From an uncultured Prevotellaceae bacterium (GTDB taxonomy: Bacteria > Bacteroidota > Bacteroidia > Bacteroidales > Bacteroidaceae), in the NCBI GenBank assembly GCA_902786665.1, contig CADADN010000003.1, positions 1 to 64,000 on the forward strand: a stretch of DNA of 64,000 nt, read 5' to 3'. The position numbers and the translations under genes are program-made. How positions within the stretch are numbered: the stretch's first letter is position 1; every line of letters starts with the position of its first letter. Under the pieces are notes generated by a model. The model was not told the DNA's origin and did not search any database. It saw only the letters and a program-made list of their open reading frames with translations. This document shows, piece after piece, positions 8,637 through 17,214 of this stretch.

Positions 8637-8713
8637 ATGATTTTTCCTGATATATCGCCCTAATCACGCTTTTTTCTGCTTTTTTACTATAACTTCCGCT
8701 TTATAATGATATG

Positions 8714-8749
8714 CCATTTCCCCACGCCTTGGATGGGGTGGGGAAATGG
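8714..8749 (-). terminator. Hairpin at the end of the minus-strand rsmG-ruvC operon
   Basis: A perfect 12-bp stem (CCATTTCCCCAC at 8714-8725 with GTGGGGAAATGG at 8738-8749) lies 37 bases after the stop codon of the last operon gene. Only an AT-rich stretch follows on the minus strand, without a strong T run, so it may be a terminator or a 3' stabilising structure. Confidence 0.5.
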
Positions 8750-8785
8750 TGTGGTTGGGAGATGCTGGAAACAGGGTGCGATACC

Positions 8786-9262
8786 TTATTTCTGAGGCAT
8801 TCCCTTGCGGATGTCGTTGTAGGCGGCCACCCAGTCGGTGTCAAGGGAAAACTGGGTGATGGCGCCTGGGAATGTGAGGTAGGCCAGCACATATGATTTG
8901 TTCTGGTCGTTGAAAAGGGGATGGGCAAGACTTATTTTCTTGAAGTATTCGATGACGGCGGGTTTGTCACGCTTGGTAGACATTGTGTATTGGCCGTAGA
9001 ACAAGTTCATAAACTGAAACAATGCCCGGGCTTGGTAGTCAAGAATCGACGAAGGGTCGTTGGGTATGGTTTTCATTGCCTGACGCCCCATGTAATAAAG
9101 GGCATCATACTTGAATTGGGCAACTTTGCGCATGTCAAGAGGTTTGCTGGTGTCATCGACCACATCCCTGGCCATGCGGATGGCCTCGTTGTAAGCTTCT
9201 TGTGCCGATGCTCCTGCCACGATGGCTAGGAGGGTTAAAATGAATAGTATACGTTTCATCAT
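8786..9262 (-). CDS. Small secreted protein of unknown function
   Basis: A 158-residue protein with a clear signal peptide (MMKRILFILTLLAIVAGASA, then QEAYNEA). The mature part is helical and resembles a tetratricopeptide-like fold (AQFKYDALYYMGRQAM, then DYQARALFQFMNLFYGQY), but no family can be named with confidence. The ATG at 9262 overlaps the stop of the ABC ATPase gene as ATGA; a longer in-frame reading up to 9808 only runs through the ABC gene in another frame. It is the last gene of a six-gene operon. Confidence 0.7.
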   Translation of the reverse strand: MMKRILFILTLLAIVAGASAQEAYNEAIRMARDVVDDTSKPLDMRKVAQFKYDALYYMGRQAMKTIPNDPSSILDYQARALFQFMNLFYGQYTMSTKRDKPAVIEYFKKISLAHPLFNDQNKSYVLAYLTFPGAITQFSLDTDWVAAYNDIRKGMPQK

Positions 9263-10773
9263 GTCTTGATTGTATATGTTCTTGGTGTGAATGATTTCTT
9301 TTCCAAATGCAGGTGCTTTGTCACGCAAGGGGGGATTTCCTCCTCGTAGTGGGTCACCATGACAAGCGTCTTGTTGCGACGATGGCAGAAAGCCTCTATG
9401 ATGTCTTTCACCAGTTGCCGGTTGATGTCGTCTAGCCCGTGGAGGGGCTCGTCGAGGATGAGTAGCTCGGGGTCTTTGACAAACGCGCGAGCGAGAAGGA
9501 CAAGGCGCTGTTCGCCGCTCGAAAGGCTCATGAACGTCCGGTCGTGAAGATGGCCGATGCCGAAGATGTCCATCCACCACCGACAGGTGGCATACTCCTC
9601 TTCTGATGGGCGGACGTAGAGCCCCACGGAGTCTTTCAGGCCGCTGGCCACGATTCGGATGGCGGGCAGGTCCTTTTTGTAGGCGCGATGCATCTCTGGA
9701 GAGACATAACCGATGTGGCGCTTGATGTCCCAGATGGTTTCGCCGGAGCCCCGGGGGGTGTCGAAAAGCGTGATGTCGCACGCGTAGCCTTGAGGGTTGT
9801 CGGCGCAAACCAGGCTGAGCAGGGTGGACTTCCCGGAGCCGTTGTCGCCACTGAGTGCCCAGCGTTCGCCGTTGAGAACCACCCAGTCGAGGGAGTCCAG
9901 GATGGTGCGTTCGCCGTAGCGGATGCTGACATTGCGAAGCCTGACCACTTCGTGCGCGTGATATTCCTCATTGTTATAAGGAAGGTCTTCGATGGCTCGT
10001 TCCTTTTCTGCCGACAGCACGTGGGAGGGGCGGTGGCTCTTGGTAGCCAGGTATTCACCGAGGGTGACTTTCTTGCCTGCCTTCATGCCCCTCACTTCCA
10101 CCACGTGGGTGATGAAGTCGGGGATGTCGTCGGTTTTAGCGATGACGAGGATGAGTTGTAGCGACTGTTCCTGGGCTAGGATGCGAAGGGTGTCGCGCAA
10201 TTGCTCTCGTGTTCTCGCGTCAAGTCCGATGAAGGGGTTGTCCATCACCAGCAAGCGGGGGGAGCTGAACAACGCTTTCGCCAATTGGAACTTCCTCAAC
10301 TCGCCGCTTGACAGCAGGATGATGTATTTGTCGAGCAGTTGGTCCAACCCGAACAAGCTGTAGATGTGCCGTTGCCATTCGCGGCGCTCGGGTGTGTCTT
10401 GCCCCGTGAGCAGGAAGGTCTCCTCAAGGAGACAACCCGCAGTGGGGGTCTGCTCGTCGATGTCATGTTGGTTCCAGCGTTGCTGCAGGTAGTAGGTGGT
10501 GTCGTTGTCGCCGCCATAGCAGTCGCGGAACGTGATATGCTTGATGTTGTCCGACGCCAGGGGGCGCGTGCTGGGACGGAAGTCGTATTCGGGATCGCTG
10601 CCCAAAAGAGGGTGGCGACCGATGAGCAGGTCGGTGAACATCGACTTGCCACTGCCGTTGCGTCCCACGATGGCGAGGTGCTCTTGGGAGAGCAGCTCGA
10701 TGTCGACGGGCTGGGCCATGCGCCATTTGGGCATGCGGGCCACGCCGTGGCTGATCCTTATTGTTGCTTGCAT
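9259..10773 (-). CDS. Double ABC ATPase of the ModF/PhrA type
   Basis: A 504-residue protein with two ABC ATPase domains and no membrane segments. Domain 1 has Walker A GRNGSGKS (about residues 37-44), signature LSSGELRKFQLAKAL and Walker B LLVMDNPFIGLD. Domain 2 has Walker A GDNGSGKS, signature LSSGEQRLVLLARAF and Walker B LLILDEPLHGLD. This arrangement matches the ModF/PhrA group of soluble twin ABC proteins. Domain 1 has Asn in place of the usual catalytic Glu after Walker B, so only domain 2 may hydrolyse ATP efficiently. The name ModF does not prove a role in molybdate uptake; no modABC is nearby. It overlaps ruvC by 16 bases. Confidence 0.8.
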   Translation of the reverse strand: MQATIRISHGVARMPKWRMAQPVDIELLSQEHLAIVGRNGSGKSMFTDLLIGRHPLLGSDPEYDFRPSTRPLASDNIKHITFRDCYGGDNDTTYYLQQRWNQHDIDEQTPTAGCLLEETFLLTGQDTPERREWQRHIYSLFGLDQLLDKYIILLSSGELRKFQLAKALFSSPRLLVMDNPFIGLDARTREQLRDTLRILAQEQSLQLILVIAKTDDIPDFITHVVEVRGMKAGKKVTLGEYLATKSHRPSHVLSAEKERAIEDLPYNNEEYHAHEVVRLRNVSIRYGERTILDSLDWVVLNGERWALSGDNGSGKSTLLSLVCADNPQGYACDITLFDTPRGSGETIWDIKRHIGYVSPEMHRAYKKDLPAIRIVASGLKDSVGLYVRPSEEEYATCRWWMDIFGIGHLHDRTFMSLSSGEQRLVLLARAFVKDPELLILDEPLHGLDDINRQLVKDIIEAFCHRRNKTLVMVTHYEEEIPPCVTKHLHLEKKSFTPRTYTIKT

Positions 10774-11321
10774 ACGCGTTGCTGGTTTTTGTTCACGAAG
10801 TCTTTCCAGCCCTTGTAATGGACTTTGGACTCCGGGCGCCCCATTTGCATATAGTGGCAGTAGGCTGCTCCTAAAGCATCGGTGGCGTCGAGGAAATTGG
10901 GCAGCTCGTCTTCCGTGATGCCCAAAAGCCGTTTGAGCATGGCGGCCACTTGCTCTTTTGAGGCACTGCCGTTCCCCGTGATGGCCATCTTGATCTTCAA
11001 CGGGGCATACTCATGGATGGGGATGTCGCGTTGGATGGCGGCGGAGATGGCCACTCCTTGAGCGCGACCCAGTTTGAGCATCGACTGCACGTTCTTTCCA
11101 TAGAAAGGGGCCTCAATGGCCATCTCGTCGGGAAGATAGGCATCGATGATGCCCGTGACACGCTCGAATATACGCCCTAGTTTCAGGTAGGGGTCGCCCA
11201 ACTTTCGCAAGTCGATGACACCGGTCACGAGCATGTCCACTTTTTCGCCCACGACCTTGATGACGCCATAACCCATCACCGTGGTTCCAGGGTCGATGCC
11301 GAGGATGATCTTTTCCGTCAT
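10758..11321 (-). CDS. ruvC: Holliday junction resolvase RuvC
   Basis: A 187-residue protein of the normal RuvC length. It cleaves four-way DNA junctions during recombination and repair together with RuvAB. The four acidic active-site residues are in place: Asp10 in LGIDPGT, Glu70 in AIEAPFYGKN, and Asp145 and Asp148 in FLDATDALGAAYCH. The gene overlaps the upstream metallo-hydrolase gene as ATGA (11318-11321) and the downstream ABC ATPase gene by 16 bases. ruvA and ruvB are not in this window. Confidence 0.95.
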   Translation of the reverse strand: MTEKIILGIDPGTTVMGYGVIKVVGEKVDMLVTGVIDLRKLGDPYLKLGRIFERVTGIIDAYLPDEMAIEAPFYGKNVQSMLKLGRAQGVAISAAIQRDIPIHEYAPLKIKMAITGNGSASKEQVAAMLKRLLGITEDELPNFLDATDALGAAYCHYMQMGRPESKVHYKGWKDFVNKNQQRVCKQQ

Positions 11322-11962
11322 CTGTCCATGAAGGGGTTATGCTCCAGTTCGGCACCAATAGTGCTTTGGTTGCCATGTCCGGGAAGGATGACGGTGTTGT
11401 CAGGCAACTGGGCAAGGTGTCTCAGGCTTTGGATGATTTGCATCATACTGCCGCCTTCAAGGTCGGTGCGACCTATCGACAGGTGGAAGAGGGTGTCACC
11501 GGTGAACAGGATGTCTTCGTCCTTCAGATATAGGCACACGCTGCCTTGGGAGTGCCCCGGGGTGTGGATGATGGTTGCGGAATGGGTTCCGAAAGTCAAC
11601 TCGTCTCCATCGGCAAGATATTTGCCAACGGCGGGGTAGATGTTGTCTGGACGGTAGCCGATGAATTGCTCTGCTTGCTCGTTCAAGCGTGTCATGAAGC
11701 CCTCGTCGGAGGAATGTATCTCTGGCTGGAGGCCGTATTGTTTGTATATCGTGTCGATTCCGAAATTGTGGTCCACATGGCCGTGGGTGGCCACCAGGTG
11801 CTTGGGAGTGAGGTGCTCGGCCTGAATGTAGTTGGTGATGGCACGACGCTCTTCTTCATAGAATGCGCCGCAGTCCACGATGATGCATTCGCCGCTATCG
11901 TCGCTCGCCACATAGCTGTTCTCCTGGAACATGTTGCACACAAATCGTTGTATATTGATCAT
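11318..11962 (-). CDS. Metallo-beta-lactamase-fold hydrolase (glyoxalase II-like)
   Basis: A 214-residue cytoplasmic protein with the complete metal-binding set of the family: THGHVDHN (His60, His62, Asp64, His65), HTPGHSQGS, FTGDTLF and the final LPGHG. Its size and motif spacing fit the small hydroxyacylglutathione-hydrolase-like proteins (COG0491) whose substrates are thioesters such as S-lactoyl thiols; the real substrate is not known. The ATG at 11962 overlaps the rsmG stop codon as ATGA. A longer upstream reading is only a frame through rsmG. Confidence 0.88.
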   Translation of the reverse strand: MINIQRFVCNMFQENSYVASDDSGECIIVDCGAFYEEERRAITNYIQAEHLTPKHLVATHGHVDHNFGIDTIYKQYGLQPEIHSSDEGFMTRLNEQAEQFIGYRPDNIYPAVGKYLADGDELTFGTHSATIIHTPGHSQGSVCLYLKDEDILFTGDTLFHLSIGRTDLEGGSMMQIIQSLRHLAQLPDNTVILPGHGNQSTIGAELEHNPFMDR

Positions 11963-12579
11963 AATGGTAGATATATGAGATGTTTCTCCTTGAACCACTC
12001 GCCGCACAGCCATGTGCTGAGAGGGGTGATCTCCACGTAACGGCGGAAGGGGGCTGTCTCGGCTTGAAGGTCGCCACCCTTGAGGCAGAGGATGCCGTTG
12101 CCGATGGCGTTGCGCTGGCGGGTGGAGATGTTTTTGCGCACCACCCGGACGAGGTCGGGAAGAGGCATGACGGCACGGCTCACCACGAAATCGTATTTGC
12201 CGCGCTCCTCTTCGCCTCGAATGTGAGTGGCTCTCACGTTGTCCAGGCCGATGGCCTTGGCCACTTCGTTGACGACAAGGATCTTCTTGCCTGTGCCATC
12301 GATGAGGTGGAATCGGCAGTCGGGCCACAAGATGGCGAGGGGGATGCCGGGAAAACCGCCGCCCGTGCCGAAGTCGAGAATCTCGGTGCCTGCGGTGGGG
12401 TGCAGTGCGAGGGCGATGGCGAGGGAGTGAAGCACGTGGTGCTCGTATAGGTTGCCTATGTCCTTCCGGGATATCACGTTGATCTTGCCGTTCCAGTCGG
12501 TGTAGAGGTCACGAAGAGCCTCCAGCTGGCTGGTCTGACGCGGGGTGAGGTCGGGGAAGAGGCGTAGGATCTCGTTCAT
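11959..12579 (-). CDS. rsmG: 16S rRNA (guanine-N7) methyltransferase RsmG
   Basis: A 206-residue SAM-dependent methyltransferase that modifies G527 of 16S rRNA (E. coli numbering); loss gives low-level streptomycin resistance in other bacteria. Diagnostic stretches are NVISRKDIGNLYEHHVLHSL (about residues 34-53), the SAM-binding ILDFGTGGGFPGIPLAI (about 68-84) and FVVSRAV near 132. It was formerly called GidB. It overlaps genes on both sides by four bases (ATGA). Confidence 0.95.
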   Translation of the reverse strand: MNEILRLFPDLTPRQTSQLEALRDLYTDWNGKINVISRKDIGNLYEHHVLHSLAIALALHPTAGTEILDFGTGGGFPGIPLAILWPDCRFHLIDGTGKKILVVNEVAKAIGLDNVRATHIRGEEERGKYDFVVSRAVMPLPDLVRVVRKNISTRQRNAIGNGILCLKGGDLQAETAPFRRYVEITPLSTWLCGEWFKEKHLIYLPL

Positions 12580-13382
12580 CGTTTTAGCAGGTCTTTAACG
12601 TCGGAGTATTTGACTTCTACTTGTATCTCGCCTTTGGAGCGGTCGGCTATTTCGCCTGCCACATAGACGAAGGTGATGACTTTGTCGCCCAAGATGAAAT
12701 TGTTGGGGGCATAGGCCTCGATGTTGACAAAGAAACCTGCCTCGCGAAGCCCCTCGGGGGTCTTGCACCCTGTCTGTTTCATCAATCGGGAGATGATGGC
12801 CTCTTGAAGGCCTTTCTCCGAACCGGGGACGAAGATGTCGGAAAGCTTTAGTAGACGCTTGCTGCCAAGGTCGATGTTCAAGCAGTAAGTATAATCGGTG
12901 GAGATGGCACCCTGGCGGTTGCTGATGAAGGCCTTGTAGTTGAGGATGCTGTCCTTGCCTTCCTCGATTTTCGTGGTGAGGGTGTAGCCGATGGTGGCTG
13001 CGTCGTTGCTGCCCTCGTCGCTGAAGATGCCGGTGAAGAACTCGCGGTAGTCGCTGACGTAGCGTTGGATGAACGAGTCGACAGCTGCTTTGGGGGTCAT
13101 GTGGATGTCGGTCAGCGACAGATATTGCGGGGACAGGATGCCGCTACGCAACAAACTGTCGTTGATGTCTGAGTATTCCTTGTTGCCGAAGGTGATGAGC
13201 TCCAGGCTCACGTGGCATTGCGGAGAGCCGGCGGAGTCGACTACCAGGGCGGCATTTTTTTCGACCTTGAGTGTGTCGAGCACCACACCCATCTCTTGCA
13301 TCGTGGGTTTGTGACGACAGCTGCCAAGTGCGAGGCACAAGGACAAAAGGGCTATGAGGAGATGACTTCTATCTGTATACAT
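12576..13382 (-). CDS. DUF3298/RsiV-like lipoprotein
   Basis: A 268-residue lipoprotein: the signal sequence ends in a lipobox LALGSC with Cys22. The mature part fits the DUF4163/DUF3298 arrangement seen in the extracytoplasmic domain of RsiV: an N-terminal mixed region, FISNRQGAISTDYTYCLNID near residue 155, then LSDIFVPGSEKGLQEAI and the YAPNNFILGDKVITFVY segment (about residues 222-238), which is typical of DUF3298. In RsiV this fold senses lysozyme; here there is no sigma factor partner and the function is unknown. It is the first gene of the six-gene minus-strand operon and has a strong promoter match at 13451-13481. Confidence 0.75.
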   Translation of the reverse strand: MYTDRSHLLIALLSLCLALGSCRHKPTMQEMGVVLDTLKVEKNAALVVDSAGSPQCHVSLELITFGNKEYSDINDSLLRSGILSPQYLSLTDIHMTPKAAVDSFIQRYVSDYREFFTGIFSDEGSNDAATIGYTLTTKIEEGKDSILNYKAFISNRQGAISTDYTYCLNIDLGSKRLLKLSDIFVPGSEKGLQEAIISRLMKQTGCKTPEGLREAGFFVNIEAYAPNNFILGDKVITFVYVAGEIADRSKGEIQVEVKYSDVKDLLKR

Positions 13383-13450
13383 TCCGTATGTTGGCTAATG
13401 CCAGGGAGGGCTTGGCAGCAGCGCTGCTCCCTTTCTCTTTTCAACGTGTG

Positions 13451-13481
13451 CAAAGGTAATGAAATACTTCTTCTTCGCAAA
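13451..13481 (-). promoter_or_regulatory. Promoter of the rsmG-ruvC operon
   Basis: On the minus strand TTTG (13481-13478) and TACCTTTG (13458-13451) are separated by exactly 19 bases, a full match to the Bacteroidetes promoter pattern. The predicted transcript starts about 60 bases before the lipoprotein start codon. Confidence 0.75.
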
Positions 13482-13571
13482 AATATTGCCTCTTTTTTAA
13501 ACTATGTTATAATTTTGTTGTCTTTTTATAGTTTTTTTCACTCTGAAACCAGTTGTTGTGATTTTTTTTCT

Positions 13572-13579
13572 TATATTTG
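13572..13579 (+). promoter_or_regulatory. Putative -7 box for the polyferredoxin gene
   Basis: TATATTTG fits TAnnTTTG. The upstream region has only a TTG-rich stretch at non-ideal distance. A transcript from here would start near 13586, which leaves a 64-base leader if translation starts at 13650. Confidence 0.4.
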
Positions 13580-13649
13580 CACATCATTTTCTTGAATGAG
13601 GGAATGTATTGGAAAGACAAAACATATTCATTACGAAAATCTCCACCTG

Positions 13650-15140
13650 ATGCTACGTAAAATCAGAATCTTTTTGGCTGTGGTGATGTTTATTGGCGTC
13701 ACTGGCCTGTTCCTCGACATCTCGGGTAACTTGCACCACTGGCTGTCGTGGATGCCCAAAGTGCAGTTCTTGCCTGCTCTCTTGGCTCTGAATTTCATCA
13801 TCGTTGGGGCGTTGCTGCTCTTGACACTCATCTTCGGCCGAATCTATTGCTCGGTGATTTGTCCCTTGGGGGTGATGCAGGACTTGCTGGCAAGGCTCAA
13901 TCGCAAGCGCAACAAGTATTCCTATTCGAAAGCCGTCTCCTGGCTCAGATACACCATGCTGGGCGTGATGGTGGTGGCGTTTGTTGCCGGGATAGGCTCG
14001 TTGTTTGCACTCTTGGCTCCTTATAGCAGTTTTGGGCGGATTGCCACCCACTTGTTGCAGCCTCTATGGATTTTTGGCAACAATGCCTTGGCTTCTGTGG
14101 CTGAAAGCGCCGATAGTTATGCGTTTTATCACGTGGATGCCTGGATGCGGGGGCTGCCTACATTTGTCATCGCACTTGTCACTTTCGTCGTCATCGGTAT
14201 TTTGGCTTGGAAGCATGGGAGGACTTATTGCAACACTATTTGTCCCGTGGGCACTTTGTTGGGTTTCTTCGCTCGTTTCTCTTGGTTCAAGGTGGTTTTC
14301 GATGAAGGGAAGTGCCGTGATTGCTCCATGTGTTCAAAAAACTGCAAGGCTGCTTGTATTGATTACAAGTCGCATTCCGTGGATTACAGTCGGTGTGTTG
14401 CTTGTGGTAATTGCTTGGAAAAATGCAAGTTCGGAGCTTTGAAATACGCCCACAAGGCTGTGAAGAAGCAGGAGGTGGGCAAGAGTGAGACGGAAGAGAC
14501 TGTCATTTCTGTCGACACGGGAAAGCGATCCTTCTTGCTGGCCACCGCTTTGGCCACCACTGCTGCCATTGCGCAGGAGGGGAAGAAAGTGGATGGCAAA
14601 TTGGCTGACATCGAGGACAAGGTGGCTCCCAAGCGACAGACTCCTATCACACCGCCGGGATCGCGAAGTGCAAGCAATATGGCCAAGAGGTGCACGGCAT
14701 GCCAACTATGTGTCTCCGAATGTCCCAATCAGGTGCTTAGACCATCGGTTGGCTTGATGACGCTTATGCAACCTGAGATGTCGTATGAGAGGGGATATTG
14801 CCGGCCGGAGTGCAATCGTTGCTCGGAAGTGTGTCCTACAGGAGCCATACAGCACATAGGAGAGGACGAGAAGTCCTCAATACAAATCGGGCATGCCGTG
14901 TGGGTGAAGAAAAACTGTGTGGCTGTCACCGACAAAGTGGAGTGTGGGAATTGCGCAAGGCATTGTCCGGTAGGAGCTATAGAAATGGTGCCTCTTGATG
15001 AGAATGATGAAGATACGCCATTCATCCCTTCTGTCAATGTGGAGCGTTGTATTGGTTGTGGAGCCTGTGAGAATCTTTGTCCGGCTCGTCCCCTGTCTGC
15101 CATCTACGTGGAGGGGCATGAGGTGCACCGTGAAGTATAA
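13650..15140 (+). CDS. Membrane-bound polyferredoxin (NapH/RnfB-like multi-[4Fe-4S] protein)
   Basis: A 496-residue protein. The N-terminal half has four or so membrane segments interrupted by FGRIYCSVICPLGVMQD and GRTYCNTICPVGTLLG, the paired cysteine motifs of NapH/CcoG-type membrane ferredoxins. Then come CRDCSMCSKNCKAAC, CVACGNCLEKC, and after a second hydrophobic stretch (SFLLATALATTAAIAQ) CTACQLCVSECP, CRPECNRCSEVCP, CGNCARHCP and CIGCGACENLCP. Together these can hold about six [4Fe-4S] clusters. The role should be electron transfer across or along the inner membrane. The start at 13650 (MLRKIRIFL) is preferred because the earlier ATG at 13596 adds an atypical polar segment. The Tat-exported reductase gene follows after 21 bases and is the likely electron partner. 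Confidence 0.85.
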   Translation: MLRKIRIFLAVVMFIGVTGLFLDISGNLHHWLSWMPKVQFLPALLALNFIIVGALLLLTLIFGRIYCSVICPLGVMQDLLARLNRKRNKYSYSKAVSWLRYTMLGVMVVAFVAGIGSLFALLAPYSSFGRIATHLLQPLWIFGNNALASVAESADSYAFYHVDAWMRGLPTFVIALVTFVVIGILAWKHGRTYCNTICPVGTLLGFFARFSWFKVVFDEGKCRDCSMCSKNCKAACIDYKSHSVDYSRCVACGNCLEKCKFGALKYAHKAVKKQEVGKSETEETVISVDTGKRSFLLATALATTAAIAQEGKKVDGKLADIEDKVAPKRQTPITPPGSRSASNMAKRCTACQLCVSECPNQVLRPSVGLMTLMQPEMSYERGYCRPECNRCSEVCPTGAIQHIGEDEKSSIQIGHAVWVKKNCVAVTDKVECGNCARHCPVGAIEMVPLDENDEDTPFIPSVNVERCIGCGACENLCPARPLSAIYVEGHEVHREV

Positions 15141-15161
15141 CCTTTTAGCAAACATCAACTT

Positions 15162-16607
15162 ATGAAAAAAATATCGAGACGTGTTTTCTTGAAATTGTTC
15201 GGGGGCGGTGCACTGGCTACATCGGCTGCTCTCGCTGCATGCGGGGGAAAGGCCGCCGGGGCAAAGGATGCCGAGGATGAATACAAAAACCAGGTGGAGC
15301 CGCCGGTGGGGAAGATGACTTACAGGGAGGATCCGCACACCAAGAACAAAATATCGCTTCTGGGATATGGCATGATGAGGCTGCCGACAATGAAGGACAC
15401 CAAGGGTGGAAGTAGTGACGAAATCGACCAGGACATGGTCAACAAACTTGTGGACTATGCCATTGAGCATGGTGTGAATTATTTTGACACTTCGCCTGCT
15501 TATTGCCAAGGCAAATCTGAGGCTTCGACGGGTATCGCTCTGCACAAGTATCCAAGGGAGAAATACTATGTGGCGACAAAACTTTCCAATTTCAGTCCTA
15601 CTACTTTCTCAAAAAAGGCTTCCATTGAGATGTATCATAACTCCATGAAGGAGTTGCAGGTGGACTACATCGACTATTATCTCCTACACGCTATCGGTGG
15701 AGGAGGGATGGAAGCACTACACCAAAGATTTCTTGACAATGGCATGCTCGATTTCCTCGTGGCTGAGAGGGAGGCCGGGCGCATCAGGAACCTTGGATTC
15801 TCCTATCATGGCGACATTGAAGTGTTCGACTACCTGCTCGAAAATCATGACAAATACAAATGGGACTTCGTGCAGATAGAACTCAACTACTTGGATTGGG
15901 AATACGCTAATGAAATCAATCCTGATAACACCGACGCTAAATATCTCTATGGAGAGTTGGAGAAAAGGGGTATTCCGGCGGTTGTCATGGAGCCTTTGCT
16001 GGGGGGAAGGTTGTCTAAACTCCCGCAGTTCCTTTATACAAGGATTAAGCAGAGGGACCCGGAAAAGTCGGCTGCCTCATGGGCTTTCAGGTATGCTGGG
16101 TCACCTGAAGGTGTGCTTACGGTGCTGAGTGGCATGACATTTATGGAACACCTCAAGGACAACTTGCTCTCTTTTTGTCCGCTGACGCCTGTCACCGAGG
16201 AGGACAAGGAGTTCCTGTATGAGGTGGCGAAGGAAATAGTAGGAACTGACAACATCCCGTGCAATGACTGCAAGTATTGCTTGCCATGTCCCTACGGCAT
16301 TGACATTCCAGGAATCTTCGTACATTACAATAAATGTAAGAACGAGGGGAGGATTCCTTTGGAAATCATGGAGGAGGAATATGCCAAGCGCAGAAGGGAA
16401 TATCTTATAGGATACGACAGGGCTGTGCCACGTATGAGGCAAGCTGATCATTGCATAGGCTGTGCACAATGCGTGGAGCACTGCCCGCAAAGTATTAAGA
16501 TTCCGCAGGAATTGATGAAAATCAGTGAGTTCGTGGAAAACCTCAGGAGAAATCCTGTCATCAAACACGATGAGCAGCCACAAGACAACACTGATTCTGA
16601 AAGTTGA
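15162..16607 (+). CDS. Tat-exported lipoprotein: aldo/keto reductase fused to a [4Fe-4S] ferredoxin domain
   Basis: A 481-residue protein. The N terminus has a twin-arginine signal SRRVFLK followed by a hydrophobic stretch and a lipobox ending at Cys27, so it is probably a Tat-exported lipoprotein. Residues about 50-350 form an aldo/keto reductase barrel with the catalytic set: Asp and Tyr in NYFDTSPAY, Lys in YVATKLSN and His in YYLLHAIGGGG. The C-terminal part has CNDCKYCLPCPYGIDIP and CIGCAQCVEHCPQSIKIP, enough for two [4Fe-4S] clusters (COG1453 layout). It is 21 bases behind the polyferredoxin gene. The natural substrate is unknown, and NADPH use in the periplasm would be unusual, so electrons may come from the membrane ferredoxin. 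Confidence 0.88.
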   Translation: MKKISRRVFLKLFGGGALATSAALAACGGKAAGAKDAEDEYKNQVEPPVGKMTYREDPHTKNKISLLGYGMMRLPTMKDTKGGSSDEIDQDMVNKLVDYAIEHGVNYFDTSPAYCQGKSEASTGIALHKYPREKYYVATKLSNFSPTTFSKKASIEMYHNSMKELQVDYIDYYLLHAIGGGGMEALHQRFLDNGMLDFLVAEREAGRIRNLGFSYHGDIEVFDYLLENHDKYKWDFVQIELNYLDWEYANEINPDNTDAKYLYGELEKRGIPAVVMEPLLGGRLSKLPQFLYTRIKQRDPEKSAASWAFRYAGSPEGVLTVLSGMTFMEHLKDNLLSFCPLTPVTEEDKEFLYEVAKEIVGTDNIPCNDCKYCLPCPYGIDIPGIFVHYNKCKNEGRIPLEIMEEEYAKRRREYLIGYDRAVPRMRQADHCIGCAQCVEHCPQSIKIPQELMKISEFVENLRRNPVIKHDEQPQDNTDSES

Positions 16608-16644
16608 AAATGATTACCTGGACTTCCTATGTCTAAAAGGTTTC

Positions 16645-16698
16645 TTTTGGCACTTGGGGACCATGGGACTATTTTGGCCTCTTGGGGCTATGAGGGCT
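16645..16698 (+). repeat. Degenerate 27-base tandem duplication
   Basis: Two adjacent copies starting at 16645 and 16672 share TTTTGGC, CTTGGGG and ATG blocks at similar spacing. They lie in the 109-base gap between the aldo/keto reductase gene and xseB. Function unknown; possibly a slippage product. Confidence 0.45.
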
Positions 16699-16716
16699 TC
16701 AAGGCTCTTACATTAA

Positions 16717-16917
16717 ATGAAAGATATGACGAACAATTTGAAATACGAGCAGGCGGTGGCCGAATTGGAGACTATCGTCAAGAAGATGGAGAATGACGAG
16801 TTGGACATCGACTCACTTGCCGAACAACTTAAAAGGGCAAAACAACTCATCCAACTTTGCAAGGACAAACTGACCAAAACTGACGAGGAAATCCAGAAAA
16901 TCCTCGAAAAAGAGTGA
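16717..16917 (+). CDS. xseB: Exodeoxyribonuclease VII small subunit
   Basis: A 66-residue helical protein matching XseB: YEQAVAELETIVKKMEN (residues 9-25), LDIDSLAEQLKRAKQLIQLC and KLTKTDEEIQKIL. XseB binds the large subunit XseA to form exonuclease VII, which degrades single-stranded DNA. The large subunit gene is not adjacent here, although the two genes are often neighbours. It lies 109 bases after the aldo/keto reductase gene. The ATG at 16717 is followed in frame by another at codon 4 (MTNNLKYE), which is an equally possible start. Confidence 0.9.
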   Translation: MKDMTNNLKYEQAVAELETIVKKMENDELDIDSLAEQLKRAKQLIQLCKDKLTKTDEEIQKILEKE

Positions 16918-17214
16918 GGGGGCTGTGCGCATTTGCGCGCTGATGTCATATTGCTCTGTATGTTGCCGTTTAATGGTAACAGATATGAACGCGTGTCACA
17001 GCTTGTTGTCTTCACCATAATCAGAGACTTGTGCCAAAAGACGCATTTGCTTGGCTAGTTTCTTTCTATTTCAGAAACTTAAAAAAACAAAAAAACACCC
17101 TTTGAATATAACATTTTCCCTATTTCCTCGTCTTATTTACGGGAGGAGCAAAATAAATTAGCCTTCCCTCAATTAATAGCAAATCTCAAACCATTAACCT
17201 TAAAACGTATAGAA
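16918..17214. other. Intergenic stretch of about 300 bases
   Basis: Between xseB and the small gene at 17215 there is an AT-rich stretch. A small GCGC hairpin near 16925 has no T run. I see no complete TAnnTTTG promoter box, no RNA gene and no repeat. The promoter of the next gene is not identified. Confidence 0.4.

Noticed and set aside
8786-9808. 340-codon reading for the small secreted protein
   Set aside because: The first 182 codons lie in another frame of the ABC ATPase gene and are Arg/Pro-rich; the signal peptide starts only at 9262.
9259-10773. Assignment of the twin ABC ATPase to molybdate transport
   Set aside because: Similarity to ModF is structural only; no modA, modB or modC gene is near, so the symbol is not used.
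11318-12328. 336-codon reading for the metallo-hydrolase
   Set aside because: The N-terminal extension is an out-of-frame reading of rsmG; the family start is MINIQRF at 11962, which overlaps the rsmG stop codon.
13596-13649. Upstream start for the polyferredoxin
   Set aside because: Adds a polar, His-rich stretch before the first membrane helix and would begin about ten bases after the predicted transcription start; 13650 fits the family start.
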